NCBI RefSeq assembly: GCF_014192225.1
Contig: NZ_JACHXS010000001.1
Location: 150,440 to 214,439, forward strand
Reading direction: 5' to 3'
Source: Pseudoduganella umbonata
Lineage (GTDB): Bacteria; Pseudomonadota; Gammaproteobacteria; Burkholderiales; Burkholderiaceae_D
DNA: 64,000 nt
Below are positions 17,589 to 26,408 of the stretch, one piece after another. The notes under the pieces are model-generated. The model did not search any database and was not told the DNA's origin. It saw nothing but the letters and a program-made list of their open reading frames with translations. How positions within the stretch are numbered: position 1 is the stretch's first letter; the number at the start of each line of letters is the position of its first letter. The position numbers and the translations under genes were made by a program.

Positions 17589-20393
17589 ATGGCCATGACC
17601 GACGCCCTCAAACTCTACAAGGCCAAGCGCAACTTCGCGATCACTCCGGAACCCGCCGAAGGCGGACAGGAAGGGCAGGAAGCGCTGACGTTCGTGATCC
17701 AGAAGCACTGGGCATCACGGCTGCACTACGACTTCCGCCTCGAACTCGACGGCACGATGAAAAGCTGGGCCGTCCCCAAGGGCCCCAGCTACGACAGCCA
17801 CGACAAGCGCATGGCCGTGCACGTGGAAGACCACCCGATCTCGTACAACGATTTCGAGGGCGTCATCCCGGAAAAACAGTACGGCGCCGGCAAGGTGATC
17901 ATCTGGGACAAGGGTACCTGGCACCCGGTCGGCGATCCGCGCAAGGGCTACCGCGACGGCAACCTGAAGTTCGAGCTGCGCGGCCACAAGCTGCGTGGCC
18001 GCTGGGTGCTGGTACGCATGCGGCGTTCCGGCGAAAAGCAGGAGCCCTGGCTGCTGATCAAGGAAAACGACGAGTATGTACGGCCGGCCAGCGAATTCTC
18101 CGTCATCGACGAGATGCCCGACAGCGTGAAGGCGCTCGGCATGCCCACGGACGAGCAGCTGACGCCCGAAGCGGAAGAAGCGGAAAGCATCGCCGAGCAG
18201 CACCAGGGCAAGCCGGCGCGCAAGGCCGCGGCCAGGAAGGGGCCCGCGGCGAAATCGGCTGCAACGAAATCGGCGGCAGCGAAATCGGGCGCAACGAAAG
18301 CGGCGGCAACGAAAGCGGCGGCAACGAAGGCCACGGCAACGAAGGCCACGGCAACAACGCCGGCTGCCAGGAAGGCGCCGGCCAAAGGGAAGGGCAAGGC
18401 GACGGACACCGGCGACCCGCTCGCGAAGGTGCCGCTGCCGGCCACGCTGTCGCCCGAGCTGGCGACGCTGGTCGACAGTCCGCCGGGCGACCCTGAAAAC
18501 TGGATCTTTGAACTGAAGTTCGATGGCTACCGGCTGCTGGCCCGCGTCGAGGGCAAGTCGATCGAACTGTGGACCCGCAACGGCAACGACTGGACCCATA
18601 AACTGGAACCGCTGCGCGCGGCGCTGGAAAAGCTGCAGCTGCCCGACGGCTGGTACGACGGCGAGATCGTCGTGCACGATGCGAACGGGCGCCCCAACTT
18701 CGGCCTGCTGCAACAGGCGTTCGACGGCGAGAAGACGAAAAAAATCGTGTACTTCGTCTTCGATGCGCCGTACCTGGACGGCCACGACCTGCGCGACGTG
18801 CCGCTGGCCCAGCGCCGCGAACTGCTGCGCACGGTGCTGGGCGACGACGAGACGGGCCAGGTGCGCTTCTCGGCCGAGCTGGCGGCGCCGCCGGAGGAAA
18901 TCGTCGCCGCGGCGTGCCGGATGGGCCTTGAAGGCATCATCGGCAAGCGGCGCGACGCGCTGTACACGTCGCGCCGCTCGGGCGACTGGATCAAGCTGAA
19001 ATGCGCGCAGCGCCAGGAATTCGTCATCGGCGGATACACCGATCCGAAAGGCTCGCGGGTCGGCATCGGCTCGCTGCTGCTGGGCTACTACGACGACGAG
19101 GGCAAGCTGCACTATGCCGGCAATGTCGGTGCCGGTTTCAACGACACGTCGCTGCGCGACATCATCGCCAGGCTGAAGAAGGTGGCCAGCGACACGAATC
19201 CGTTCGCGCCCACCAAGGCGATCGAAAAAAGGGCGCACTGGGTCAAGCCCACGCTCGTGGCCGAAGTGACGTTCGGCGAATGGACGGGCAGTGGCTCGAT
19301 CCGCCATTCCGTGTTTCTCGGCCTGCGTACGGACAAGAAGGCGACCAGCATTCGCCGCGAGCGGGCCGCCCATGTGGAGGATGTGATGCAGACGCACACT
19401 GAAAGCAAGGCCGGCGCCGCCCGCAAGAGCGCCGCGGGATCGAAGGCGGATGCCAAGGCGGGATCCGTCGCCGGAACCGACGCCAAGGCGGTGGTGGACA
19501 GCAAGCTGCCCGCAACGCTGAAAGTCACCAACCCGGACCGGCTGATCGATCCGGTCAGCGGCATGACCAAGATCGGCCTGGTGCGCTACTACGCACTGGT
19601 GTCCGGACTGATGCTGGAACACCTGAAGGGCCGCCCGCTGGCGCTGGTGCGGGCCCCGGCCGGCGTCGGCGGCGAGCTGTTCTTCCAGAAGCATTCGGAA
19701 ACCGGCAAGCTGCCCGGCGTGAAGCAGCTGCCGCAGGAACTGGACCCGGATCACCCGACGATGCTCGAGGTGGCCAGCGTGCAGGGCCTGCTGTCGTGCG
19801 CGCAATGGAACGTCGTCGAGTTCCATTCGCAGAACGCGTTCGCGAAGACCTATGAAAAGCCGAACCGGATGGTGTTCGACCTCGACCCCGGCCAGGGAGT
19901 GTCGTGGCAGCAGATCCAGGAAGCGGCGCAGCTGATGCGCGCCTTCCTCGAGCAACTGGGCTTGCCGTCGTTCCTGAAGACCAGCGGTGGCAAGGGCCTG
20001 CACGTGGTCGTGCCGTTGAAACCCCAGCATGGCTGGGATGCCGTGAAAGGCTTTTCCAGCTTCATCGTCGAGCACATGGCGCGCACGCTGCCGGACCGTT
20101 TCGCCTTCAAGAGCGGGCCGAAGAACCGGGTCGGCAAGATCTTCATCGATTACCTGCGCAACGGCCGCGGCGCCACCACGGCGGTCGCCTGGTCGGCCCG
20201 CGCGCGCCCCGGCATGGGCATCTCGGTGCCGGTCGCGTGGAACGAACTGGAACACCTGAAAGGCGGCGACCAGTGGACCGTGGCCACGGTGCACACCCGG
20301 CTCGATCACGGCAACGAGCCGTGGGCCGACTATGCCAAGAGCGCCGTCACGCTGACGAAGGCCATGAAGCAGATGGGCTACAAGCCCGGCTGA
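17589..20393 (+). CDS. ligD: ATP-dependent DNA ligase LigD (multifunctional NHEJ enzyme)
   Basis: A 934-aa, three-domain enzyme for non-homologous end joining with Ku. Order: 3'-phosphoesterase domain (about 5-190; HWASRLHYDFRLELDG), ligase domain (about 280-590; nucleotidyl-lysine K310 in ELKFDGYR, C-terminal OB part near GEWTGSGSIRHSVF), then primase/polymerase domain (about 640-930; NPDRLIDPVSGMTKIG and KTSGGKGLHVVVPL). The order matches Pseudomonas LigD. Two low-complexity linkers separate the domains; the first contains seven 5-residue tandem repeats. No good Shine-Dalgarno precedes the ATG at 17589, and an in-frame ATG six bases later is equally possible. The 3' end overlaps the convergent downstream gene by 16 bp. 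Ku is encoded about 5 kb away. Confidence 0.93.
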   Translation: MAMTDALKLYKAKRNFAITPEPAEGGQEGQEALTFVIQKHWASRLHYDFRLELDGTMKSWAVPKGPSYDSHDKRMAVHVEDHPISYNDFEGVIPEKQYGAGKVIIWDKGTWHPVGDPRKGYRDGNLKFELRGHKLRGRWVLVRMRRSGEKQEPWLLIKENDEYVRPASEFSVIDEMPDSVKALGMPTDEQLTPEAEEAESIAEQHQGKPARKAAARKGPAAKSAATKSAAAKSGATKAAATKAAATKATATKATATTPAARKAPAKGKGKATDTGDPLAKVPLPATLSPELATLVDSPPGDPENWIFELKFDGYRLLARVEGKSIELWTRNGNDWTHKLEPLRAALEKLQLPDGWYDGEIVVHDANGRPNFGLLQQAFDGEKTKKIVYFVFDAPYLDGHDLRDVPLAQRRELLRTVLGDDETGQVRFSAELAAPPEEIVAAACRMGLEGIIGKRRDALYTSRRSGDWIKLKCAQRQEFVIGGYTDPKGSRVGIGSLLLGYYDDEGKLHYAGNVGAGFNDTSLRDIIARLKKVASDTNPFAPTKAIEKRAHWVKPTLVAEVTFGEWTGSGSIRHSVFLGLRTDKKATSIRRERAAHVEDVMQTHTESKAGAARKSAAGSKADAKAGSVAGTDAKAVVDSKLPATLKVTNPDRLIDPVSGMTKIGLVRYYALVSGLMLEHLKGRPLALVRAPAGVGGELFFQKHSETGKLPGVKQLPQELDPDHPTMLEVASVQGLLSCAQWNVVEFHSQNAFAKTYEKPNRMVFDLDPGQGVSWQQIQEAAQLMRAFLEQLGLPSFLKTSGGKGLHVVVPLKPQHGWDAVKGFSSFIVEHMARTLPDRFAFKSGPKNRVGKIFIDYLRNGRGATTAVAWSARARPGMGISVPVAWNELEHLKGGDQWTVATVHTRLDHGNEPWADYAKSAVTLTKAMKQMGYKPG
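18252..18356 (+). repeat. Seven in-frame 15-bp tandem repeats in ligD
   Basis: Units derived from AAATCGGCTGCAACG encode KSAAT, KSAAA, KSGAT, KAAAT, KAAAT, KATAT and KATAT. They form a flexible basic linker between the phosphoesterase and ligase domains. Adjacent pairs are nearly identical at DNA level, which suggests slippage-type expansion. Confidence 0.9.
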
Positions 20394-21205
20394 CCGGCCG
20401 CCGGCAGCAAGCCGTTGATGGTGGCGTAGGCTTCCGCCTCGTCGACCAGCGCGGGTGAGCGGCCATGCGTCGTGAACTCCCGCACCAGCCGGGAAGCGTG
20501 CGCCCACAGCGCCTGCGGCAGCCATGACCCGGTGCTGACGCGTCGCACGCCCAGCGCGGCCAGCTCCGCCACCGGCGGCAGTCCGGGCCACGCAATCACG
20601 TTCAACAGCAGATCCGTCCCAGCGGCCAGTTCGGCGATGTCCGCCGGGTCGGTCACGGCCAGCGGGAACAGCCCGTTCGCACCCGCCTCGCGATACAGGT
20701 GCGCCCGCCGCAAGGTTTCGCCGACCTGCGCGCCGGCCGGCACGAGCTGTCGCGCGAACACGTCGCAGCGGATGTTGATGTACAGGTTCACCCCGGCGCG
20801 CCCGGCGGCGGCGCGGGCCGCGCCGATTTTCCGGCACAGCAGTTCGGGCGCCGCCGCGCCATCTTGCAGGTTGATGCCGACCGCGCCCGCATCGACAAAG
20901 CGCGCCACGGCGGCGCCCACGGCCGCCGGGTCGTCCGAGTAGCCGCTCTCGATGTCGACGGTGAGCGGCACGCCGGTCACGCGGCGGATGCGGCGCACGC
21001 ACGCCACGTGTTCGTCCAGCGGCAGCACGTCCCCATCGCGGTAGCCGAGCGACCAGGCCACACCGGCGCTGGTGGTGGCGATGGCCGGGGCGCCAAGGCT
21101 GGCGATGAGCCGGGCACTGCCGGCATCCCACGCGTTGGTCAGGATCAGCGGTTGCGGCTGGCGATGCAGCGCGTGGAACGTGGCATCCATCGGCAGGGCA
21201 TCCAT
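20378..21205 (-). CDS. Isocitrate lyase/PEP mutase family protein
   Basis: A 275-aa TIM-barrel enzyme. LTNAWDAGSARLIASLGAPAIATTSAGVAWSLGY at the N-terminus and VDIESGYSDDP (Mg-binding acidic region) are family signatures. AGAVGINLQDG and the NIRCDVF strand follow. Members cleave or rearrange C-C or C-P bonds of oxaloacetate/PEP-like acids; this subgroup (oxaloacetate decarboxylase / carboxyvinyl-phosphonate mutase-like) has no assigned substrate. The start has AAGGAG in front. It overlaps ligD convergently by 16 bp and is divergent from a LysR gene 93 bp away, its likely regulator. Confidence 0.82.
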   Translation of the reverse strand: MDALPMDATFHALHRQPQPLILTNAWDAGSARLIASLGAPAIATTSAGVAWSLGYRDGDVLPLDEHVACVRRIRRVTGVPLTVDIESGYSDDPAAVGAAVARFVDAGAVGINLQDGAAAPELLCRKIGAARAAAGRAGVNLYINIRCDVFARQLVPAGAQVGETLRRAHLYREAGANGLFPLAVTDPADIAELAAGTDLLLNVIAWPGLPPVAELAALGVRRVSTGSWLPQALWAHASRLVREFTTHGRSPALVDEAEAYATINGLLPAAGQPGL

Positions 21206-21298
21206 CGGGTCTCCTTGGCAAAAAAAGCCTATTTTATGGATGGCTTCGCACGGCGATAATAGCGCCAGATCGCATTAATTCATTCCTGGGGAGACGCA

Positions 21299-22213
21299 AT
21301 GCAACGGGTGCCGTTCAACCTCGTCGAGGCGTTCAGCGCCGTGGTGGAGCAGGGCGGCTTTGCCCGCGCGGCCGCCACCCTGAACATGACGCCGTCCTCG
21401 GTCAGCCGGCTGGTGAAGGCCCTCGAGCAGCAGCTCGGCGTGCGCCTGCTGAACCGCACCACGCGCGCCATGTCGCTGACCGAGGCAGGGCAGCGCTTCC
21501 ATGCCGACAGTGCCGCCGCGCTGGCGCAATTGCACGGCGCCTGCGAACGCGCGGCGGAAGGCGCCGCCGAGCCGCAAGGCACGCTGCGCGTGAGTGCCCC
21601 GGTGGCGTTCGGGCGCACGCACCTGGTGCCGCACCTGGCGGCGTTCATGATGCGTTATCCGCAACTGCGGGTGGACCTGCTGATCACCGACCGGCTGGTG
21701 GACATCGTGGCCGAGCGCATCCACGTGGCGATCCGCATCGGCCGGCTGGACGATTCCACGCTGGTCGGCCGCAAGCTGCTGCCGAACCGGCGCATCCTGG
21801 CGGCTGCGCCGGCATACGTGGCGCGGCATGGCATGCCCGCCACCGTGGCGGAGCTGGAGCGGCATGAATGCCTGGTCTCCACCGCCAATCACGACGGCGA
21901 AGTGTGGAAGCTGCACGGCGACGAGGGCGAGCGGGCCGTGCGTCCGCGCGGGCGTGTGCGTTCGGACAACGGCGATGCCGTGCACCGGCTGGCCGTCGAC
22001 GGCATGGGCATCTGCTTCCGGTCCGCCGTCAGCCTGGAGGAAGACCTGTGTGCCGGGCGCCTCGTGCAGGTGCTGCCCGCGTGGACCGGCAAGGAGAGCG
22101 GCGTGTATGCGATGGCGCCGTCGCGGCCGATGAGCCCGGCCGCACGGGCGCTGGCGGACTTCCTGGTCGAACGGTGGTCCGGCGCGGAAGCTGCCGTCAG
22201 CCAGGCTGGATGA
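21299..22213 (+). CDS. LysR-family transcriptional regulator
   Basis: A 304-aa protein. The HTH region (AFSAVVEQGGFARAAATLNM, then PSSVSRLVKALEQQLG) is followed by a CrgA-like effector domain (LRVDLLITDRLVDIVAERIHVAIRIG). GGGGAGACG precedes the ATG. It is divergent from the PEP-mutase-family gene, which suggests local regulation. Its 3' end overlaps the convergent HD-GYP/LuxR gene by 17 bp. Confidence 0.9.
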   Translation: MQRVPFNLVEAFSAVVEQGGFARAAATLNMTPSSVSRLVKALEQQLGVRLLNRTTRAMSLTEAGQRFHADSAAALAQLHGACERAAEGAAEPQGTLRVSAPVAFGRTHLVPHLAAFMMRYPQLRVDLLITDRLVDIVAERIHVAIRIGRLDDSTLVGRKLLPNRRILAAAPAYVARHGMPATVAELERHECLVSTANHDGEVWKLHGDEGERAVRPRGRVRSDNGDAVHRLAVDGMGICFRSAVSLEEDLCAGRLVQVLPAWTGKESGVYAMAPSRPMSPAARALADFLVERWSGAEAAVSQAG

Positions 22214-23639
22214 CGTTCTGGAATATCCCCAGCGCCAGCGCCTTCAGCATCGCGGCGGGCAGCGACGAGGATTCCAGTTTTTCGAGAATGCTGCCGACAT
22301 GCGTGCGGACCGCGCCGGGGCTGATCCTCAGCGCGCGGGCGGCGTTCGCAGTGCCCGCGCCGCTGCCGATCCACCGCAGTACCTCCGCCTCGCGGTCCGA
22401 CAGCGGCCCGGCGCAAGGCATGGCGGGATGCCTCGTGGCGGCGGCGGTCACCGCTTCGACGGCTTGCCGGTCGAAGCGGCCGGCCTGCGCCGCCAGCAGC
22501 GCGGTCGCTGCGGCCGGCTGGTACGGCGCGCGCCATGGCCGCGGCGAGCGCAGGGCGGTCCATGCTGCCGCGGCGGCCAGCAGCCGGTGCGCGGGCGACA
22601 GCGCTTCGGCCGTCACGCTGCGGAAGTAGCCGCTGCCGTCGAGGCGCTCATACGCATGCGCGGCCAGCAGGGCCTCGGCGGCAAGGCCCGGCACGTGGGT
22701 CGCCATGCGCGCGGTCCAGTACGGCGCGCGGCGTACCTGTTCCCGTTCGGCCTTGCGCAGCCGGCCGGGGTTGTTCCAGACCGGGTTGGGAATCGCCGCG
22801 CGGCCGGCGCCGTGGAGCAGGGCGGCGCGTTCCAGGCAACGCTGCTCCGTCGGCGGCAGGCCCGCCAGCGCGGCGGCATCGCGCGCGACGGCGGCCACGC
22901 GGCGCGCATGGCCGGCCAGCCATGGCAGCTTCAGCTCCATCACGTCCGCCACCAGCGCAAGCGGCACGTCGCCGCCGGCCGCAGGCGGTACCGCATCGTC
23001 GGGTGCATCGAGCGCATCGAGCCAGCTGCGCGCATGTGCTGACACCTGTTGCACGAGGTGTGCCGGGTACTTGCGGCCCGCCAGGCGCCCGATCACCCGC
23101 AATGCCGTGGGCAGGCCGTGCGCGCGTGCCAGCACCTCCAGGTCGCCGGCCAGCGCCACGTGGAAAACGGCGGCCGGAATCGCGTCGCCATGCAGCCGCG
23201 CCGGCAGGCCATTGCCGTTGGCGTGTTCGAACAGGTGCCGCAAGCCCGCCTCTTCGCCCGCGGGCAGGCCGAGCATGCGGGCGATATCGCCCGCCACCTC
23301 GCAATGCAGACGCGCGAGCGGCAGCGCGTTGGCGGCCGTCAGCCGGTGATTGGCCGGCAGCGTGCGGGCCAGCATGGCGTGGCGTCCGCCCACGTCGTCG
23401 CCCAGCAGCGCGGCGAAGCCGGCGGCGCTGGCGGTACTGCCGGACCAGCGCAGCAGCGCCACCACGCGCGCCGTTTCGCGGCTGCGGGTGCCGGCGCCTG
23501 CCGCTTCGGCCACGCGGCCGGCCAGCCGCGCCACGCGCGTCGAGTGTCCGGGCGGCTGGCCCATCGCCAGGTCGCCGGTCATGGCCAGCGCCGCCACGGC
23601 ATCGGCCACGCCCACGGTGGCTGCTTCATAGTGCTTCAT
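22197..23639 (-). CDS. Hybrid regulator: tandem degenerate HD-GYP domains plus LuxR-type HTH
   Basis: A 480-aa protein. The C-terminus (about 411-475) is a LuxR/GerE HTH (LSDREAEVLRWIGSGAGTAN, then GAVRTHVGSILEKL). The middle (about 240-370) aligns with HD-GYP domains: H244 in LAGHARRVAAVA, LLHGAGRAAIP where LLHDIGKIGIP is expected (H276 kept, the metal-binding Asp replaced by Gly277), and HAYERLDGSGYF where HHERxDGSGYP is usual. The N-terminal half looks like another, more eroded copy (GHSTRVARLAG, then FEHANGNGLP). With the HD dyad lost in both, cyclic-di-GMP hydrolysis is unlikely; ligand sensing coupled to DNA binding is my inference. No clear Shine-Dalgarno precedes the ATG. Confidence 0.8.
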   Translation of the reverse strand: MKHYEAATVGVADAVAALAMTGDLAMGQPPGHSTRVARLAGRVAEAAGAGTRSRETARVVALLRWSGSTASAAGFAALLGDDVGGRHAMLARTLPANHRLTAANALPLARLHCEVAGDIARMLGLPAGEEAGLRHLFEHANGNGLPARLHGDAIPAAVFHVALAGDLEVLARAHGLPTALRVIGRLAGRKYPAHLVQQVSAHARSWLDALDAPDDAVPPAAGGDVPLALVADVMELKLPWLAGHARRVAAVARDAAALAGLPPTEQRCLERAALLHGAGRAAIPNPVWNNPGRLRKAEREQVRRAPYWTARMATHVPGLAAEALLAAHAYERLDGSGYFRSVTAEALSPAHRLLAAAAAWTALRSPRPWRAPYQPAAATALLAAQAGRFDRQAVEAVTAAATRHPAMPCAGPLSDREAEVLRWIGSGAGTANAARALRISPGAVRTHVGSILEKLESSSLPAAMLKALALGIFQNVIQPG

Positions 23640-23689
23640 GGCCGGTACTGTAGCGGCGCCGGGCAACGCCGGCAAGGACGGCGCTGCGC

Positions 23690-24151
23690 TTACATGCCCG
23701 GCGGCGGGTTCACCGGGATCGGATTGCGCAGCGACAGGTTGATCACGTTCCAGCCGCGGATCACGGAAATCGCATAACCGAGTTCGGCGACCTGCGTTTC
23801 GGTGAAGTGCTCGCGCAGCTCGCCGTAGGCGGCGTCGGTGTCGTCGCGGTGCGGCAGGGCATTGACGGCGTCGGCCCAGCGCAGCGCGGCACGTTCGCGG
23901 GCATCGAAGAACGGCGACTCGCGCCACGCCGCCACGGTGTTCAAATGACGCGGATCGGCGCCCTGTCGTACTAGGTCGCGCCAGTGCATGTCGACGCAGA
24001 CGCCGCAGCCGTTGACCTGCGAGACGCGCAGGTTGACCAGTTCGACGATGCGCTCGCCCAGCGAGCTGGCCCTGGCGGCCTGCGACAGGGCGATCATCGC
24101 CTGCAGGCCCTGCGGGGCGACGGAGAATAAGGGAATGCGTGCCTTGGACAT
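23690..24151 (-). CDS. Carboxymuconolactone decarboxylase / AhpD-like protein
   Basis: A 153-aa protein of the AhpD-like superfamily. The redox-active motif CGVCVDMHWRDL (CxxC followed by His) is intact in LRVSQVNGCGVCVDMH, matching peroxidase-associated AhpD-type proteins. The start has AAGGA ten bases upstream; a longer in-frame reading would add 39 residues with no family resemblance. The gene lies 50 bp upstream of the HD-GYP/LuxR gene on the same strand and may share a transcript with it. Confidence 0.85.
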   Translation of the reverse strand: MSKARIPLFSVAPQGLQAMIALSQAARASSLGERIVELVNLRVSQVNGCGVCVDMHWRDLVRQGADPRHLNTVAAWRESPFFDARERAALRWADAVNALPHRDDTDAAYGELREHFTETQVAELGYAISVIRGWNVINLSLRNPIPVNPPPGM

Positions 24152-24514
24152 GATGGTTTCCTTGGTTGTGGCGGCGCACAGTGCGTCGCCTTCCCTCGTT
24201 AGACGCGGTGGCACCGGCCGTTGTGACAGCACGATCGGCAATTTGTGAAAACGCCGAGTTGTTAACAAAAACTGTGGATAAGCTTGTTAATCAACGCTGG
24301 GCCCGGATGCTAAGTACCTGATATTTCGATGGAATCTTGAAGAGCCCGGATATCGGGCATTGTGCTTCCGTGGTTATATTTCCACAAGGAAAGCATCCGG
24401 CCGCGACGGCTGATAAAATTGCCGATCAGCACTATCACCGTGCAACCTTCGGCCCCCACCCCTGCCCGAATCGCGCGACCAGCCGGTCGCTGTCTTCTTC
24501 TTGTTGCCTGACCG
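24152..24514. other. Intergenic region, AT-richer, between divergent genes
   Basis: 363 bp with no supported gene. It contains TTGTTAACAAAAACTG followed by TGTGGATAA (24273-24281), which equals the 9-mer DnaA-box consensus on the opposite strand, and a small GCCCG/CGGGC dyad at 24344-24358. The promoters of both flanking genes must lie here, but none matches consensus well. Confidence 0.5.
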
Positions 24515-25201
24515 ATGCCAGAACAGAACCCTGCGCGATTCGCGCGGCTGTGTGCCGCCTTGTCCCTTTCCTTGTTGCCGTGGGCAGCGCATGCCGGACG
24601 GCCGCTCGTGACCGACGATGCTTCCGTGCTGGCCGCCGGCGATTGCCAGGTCGAGGCATCGGCCAGCCGCGGGCCAGGCCAGCGCTGGCTGGCGCCATCC
24701 TGCAACGTGGCGGAGAACTGGGAAGTGGCGACCGGCGCAGGCAACGTGCGCAGTGGCGGGGAATTCCGCCGCGCGATCGTGATCGGGGCAAAGACCGTAT
24801 TCAGGCCGCTGTCGGAGGACGGCTTCGGCGTGGGCGCCGCAGTGTCGGAGCAGCGCATCTCCGGGCCTGAAAGGTCCATTGACCAGACCGTGAACCTGTT
24901 CGCCAGCGTGCCGCTGGCGCCGTGGGCGGTGGCGCACGTGAATGCCGGGGCAGTCCGGCACGGCATGTCGCACCAGCATGCTGGGACCTGGGCGGCGGCG
25001 CTTGAAACGACGCGAGGGCGCGGTGCCCTGACATTCGAGGCATTCGGGGAGCGTGGATCCAGCCGCGGCTGGCAGGCGGGGGCGCGCTGGACGCTGGTCG
25101 ACGACGTGCTCGATCTCGATGCCGGCTATGGCGCGCTGCACGATAGCGATGGCCGCCGCCGCTTCGCGACGGTCGGCCTGACGTACGCGTACCAGCGCTG
25201 A
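24515..25201 (+). CDS. Secreted, probably outer-membrane beta-barrel-like hypothetical protein
   Basis: A 228-aa protein with a signal peptide (LCAALSLSLLPWAAHA, then G). The mature part has many alternating short strands (VEASASRG, WEVATGAGNV, VFRPLSEDGFGVGAAVSE, VNLFASVPL, VAHVNAGAV, WQAGARWTLVDDVLDLDAGYG, FATVGLTYAYQR), as in small beta-barrels or transporter-like outer-membrane proteins. I do not recognise a family. No clear Shine-Dalgarno is seen before the ATG, so the start is tentative. Confidence 0.6.
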   Translation: MPEQNPARFARLCAALSLSLLPWAAHAGRPLVTDDASVLAAGDCQVEASASRGPGQRWLAPSCNVAENWEVATGAGNVRSGGEFRRAIVIGAKTVFRPLSEDGFGVGAAVSEQRISGPERSIDQTVNLFASVPLAPWAVAHVNAGAVRHGMSHQHAGTWAAALETTRGRGALTFEAFGERGSSRGWQAGARWTLVDDVLDLDAGYGALHDSDGRRRFATVGLTYAYQR

Positions 25202-25210
25202 TCCGCGCGT

Positions 25211-25330
25211 CGTGCCGCGAGATTCGTGCCGCCAGATTCGTGCAGCCAGATTCTGGCTGCGAGTTTCAGGCGGCGAACATCACGCTGCAAACTTCACGCT
25301 GCGAACTTCAAGCTGCAAACTTCACGCTGC
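25211..25330. repeat. Diverged 14-bp minisatellite (8.5 copies) running into the 3' end of ku
   Basis: Eight consecutive 14-bp units, from CGTGCCGCGAGATT through CTGGCTGCGAGTTT to CACGCTGCAAACTT, plus half a unit. They change gradually along the array, so the ends look different. The last unit supplies the ku stop codon. No protein is encoded across it. Confidence 0.85.
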
Positions 25331-26398
25331 TTTTTTGCGGGTCGCGGCGGTGGATTTCGCCGCCGTCCTTTTCGGTGCCGCCGGTTTCGAAGCGGCCGCC
25401 TTGGCAGCCCCGGTCTTCGGCGCCGCCTCTATTGCCGCCGTCGTCTTCGCCGCGCGCGCCGTGCCGGAAGCACTGGCCGCCTTGCGTGGCGCCGCCTTCT
25501 TCGCCGGCTTCTTGTCTTCCTGCTCCGGCGCCGCATCCTCGTCGCCGGATTCGTCGTCCGCGTCGTCTACCTCTTCGGCCGCCGCCTTCTTCCCCTTGCC
25601 GGGCCGGTTGCCGAGCGATTGCTGCAGCAGCGCCACCAGGTCGATGACGTTGCTCGCAGGTTTCGCCTCGGTTTCCTTGGACGGCATCGTGATCGACTTG
25701 GTCTGCCCCGCCTTGACTTTTTTCTCGACCAGCGCCAGCACGTCTTCCTTGTAGGTGTCGTGGTACAGGCTGGGGTCCCATTCCTCGCTCATGCCTTCCA
25801 CGAGCGACAGCGCCATCTTGAGTTCCTTGTCCGAGATACCGGCGCCCTTCAGGCCTTTTTCCGGCAGGTCGAGGCCTTCGGTATCGCGGATCTCGTCGGC
25901 ATAGCGCAGCGTATTCATGATGATGCCGTCCTCGCTGGCCACCAGCGCGCACAGGTGCTGCTTGGTGCGGATCACCACCGTGGCGATGCCGATGCGCCCG
26001 GCGCGGCGCAGGGTCTCGCGCAGCAGCGCATACACCTTCGCCCCGCCGCGCCCCGGCGCCAGGTAGTACGGCGTTTCGTAGTAGGTCAGCGGCACGTCCT
26101 CGGCATTGACGAACGAGATGATGTCGATCGTCTGCGTGGCTTTCACGTTGGCCCGCTTGAGGTCCTCGTCGGACAGCACCACGTACTCGCCGGACGTGTA
26201 CTCGTAGCCCTTGATGATGTTGTCCCAGGCGACTTCCTTGCCGTTGCCCTTGTTGTAGCGCTTGAAGCCGATCGGCGAGAAGTCGCGCTTGTCGAGCATG
26301 GTGAGATCCAGCTCGTTCTGCTTCACGGCCGAGTACAGGTCGACCGGGATGTGGACCAGGCCGAAGCTGATGGCGCCTTTCCAGAGCGAGCGGGCCAT
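25322..26398 (-). CDS. ku: Bacterial Ku (non-homologous end joining DNA-end-binding protein)
   Basis: A 358-aa protein starting MARSLWKGAISFGLVHIPV, the canonical bacterial Ku start. The beta-barrel core covers about 1-255, including the arch near YYLAPGRGGAKVYALLRETL. The homodimer binds DNA ends and recruits LigD. The C-terminal 100 residues are an acidic stretch (EEVDDADDESGDEDAA) followed by a Lys/Ala-rich tail, which probably tunes DNA binding and recruitment. The start has AGGAG seven bases upstream. The upstream SDR gene ends 10 bp before the start, so the two are probably co-transcribed. Confidence 0.95.
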   Translation of the reverse strand: MARSLWKGAISFGLVHIPVDLYSAVKQNELDLTMLDKRDFSPIGFKRYNKGNGKEVAWDNIIKGYEYTSGEYVVLSDEDLKRANVKATQTIDIISFVNAEDVPLTYYETPYYLAPGRGGAKVYALLRETLRRAGRIGIATVVIRTKQHLCALVASEDGIIMNTLRYADEIRDTEGLDLPEKGLKGAGISDKELKMALSLVEGMSEEWDPSLYHDTYKEDVLALVEKKVKAGQTKSITMPSKETEAKPASNVIDLVALLQQSLGNRPGKGKKAAAEEVDDADDESGDEDAAPEQEDKKPAKKAAPRKAASASGTARAAKTTAAIEAAPKTGAAKAAASKPAAPKRTAAKSTAATRKKAA

Positions 26399-26408
26399 GG
26401 CGGCGCTC

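Noticed and set aside
17715..21221. A 1168-codon minus-strand frame opposite ligD and reaching past the PEP-mutase gene
   Set aside because: It is antisense to two recognisable genes and composed of Arg/Gly/Ala-rich low-information sequence; no ribosome-binding site or family signature.
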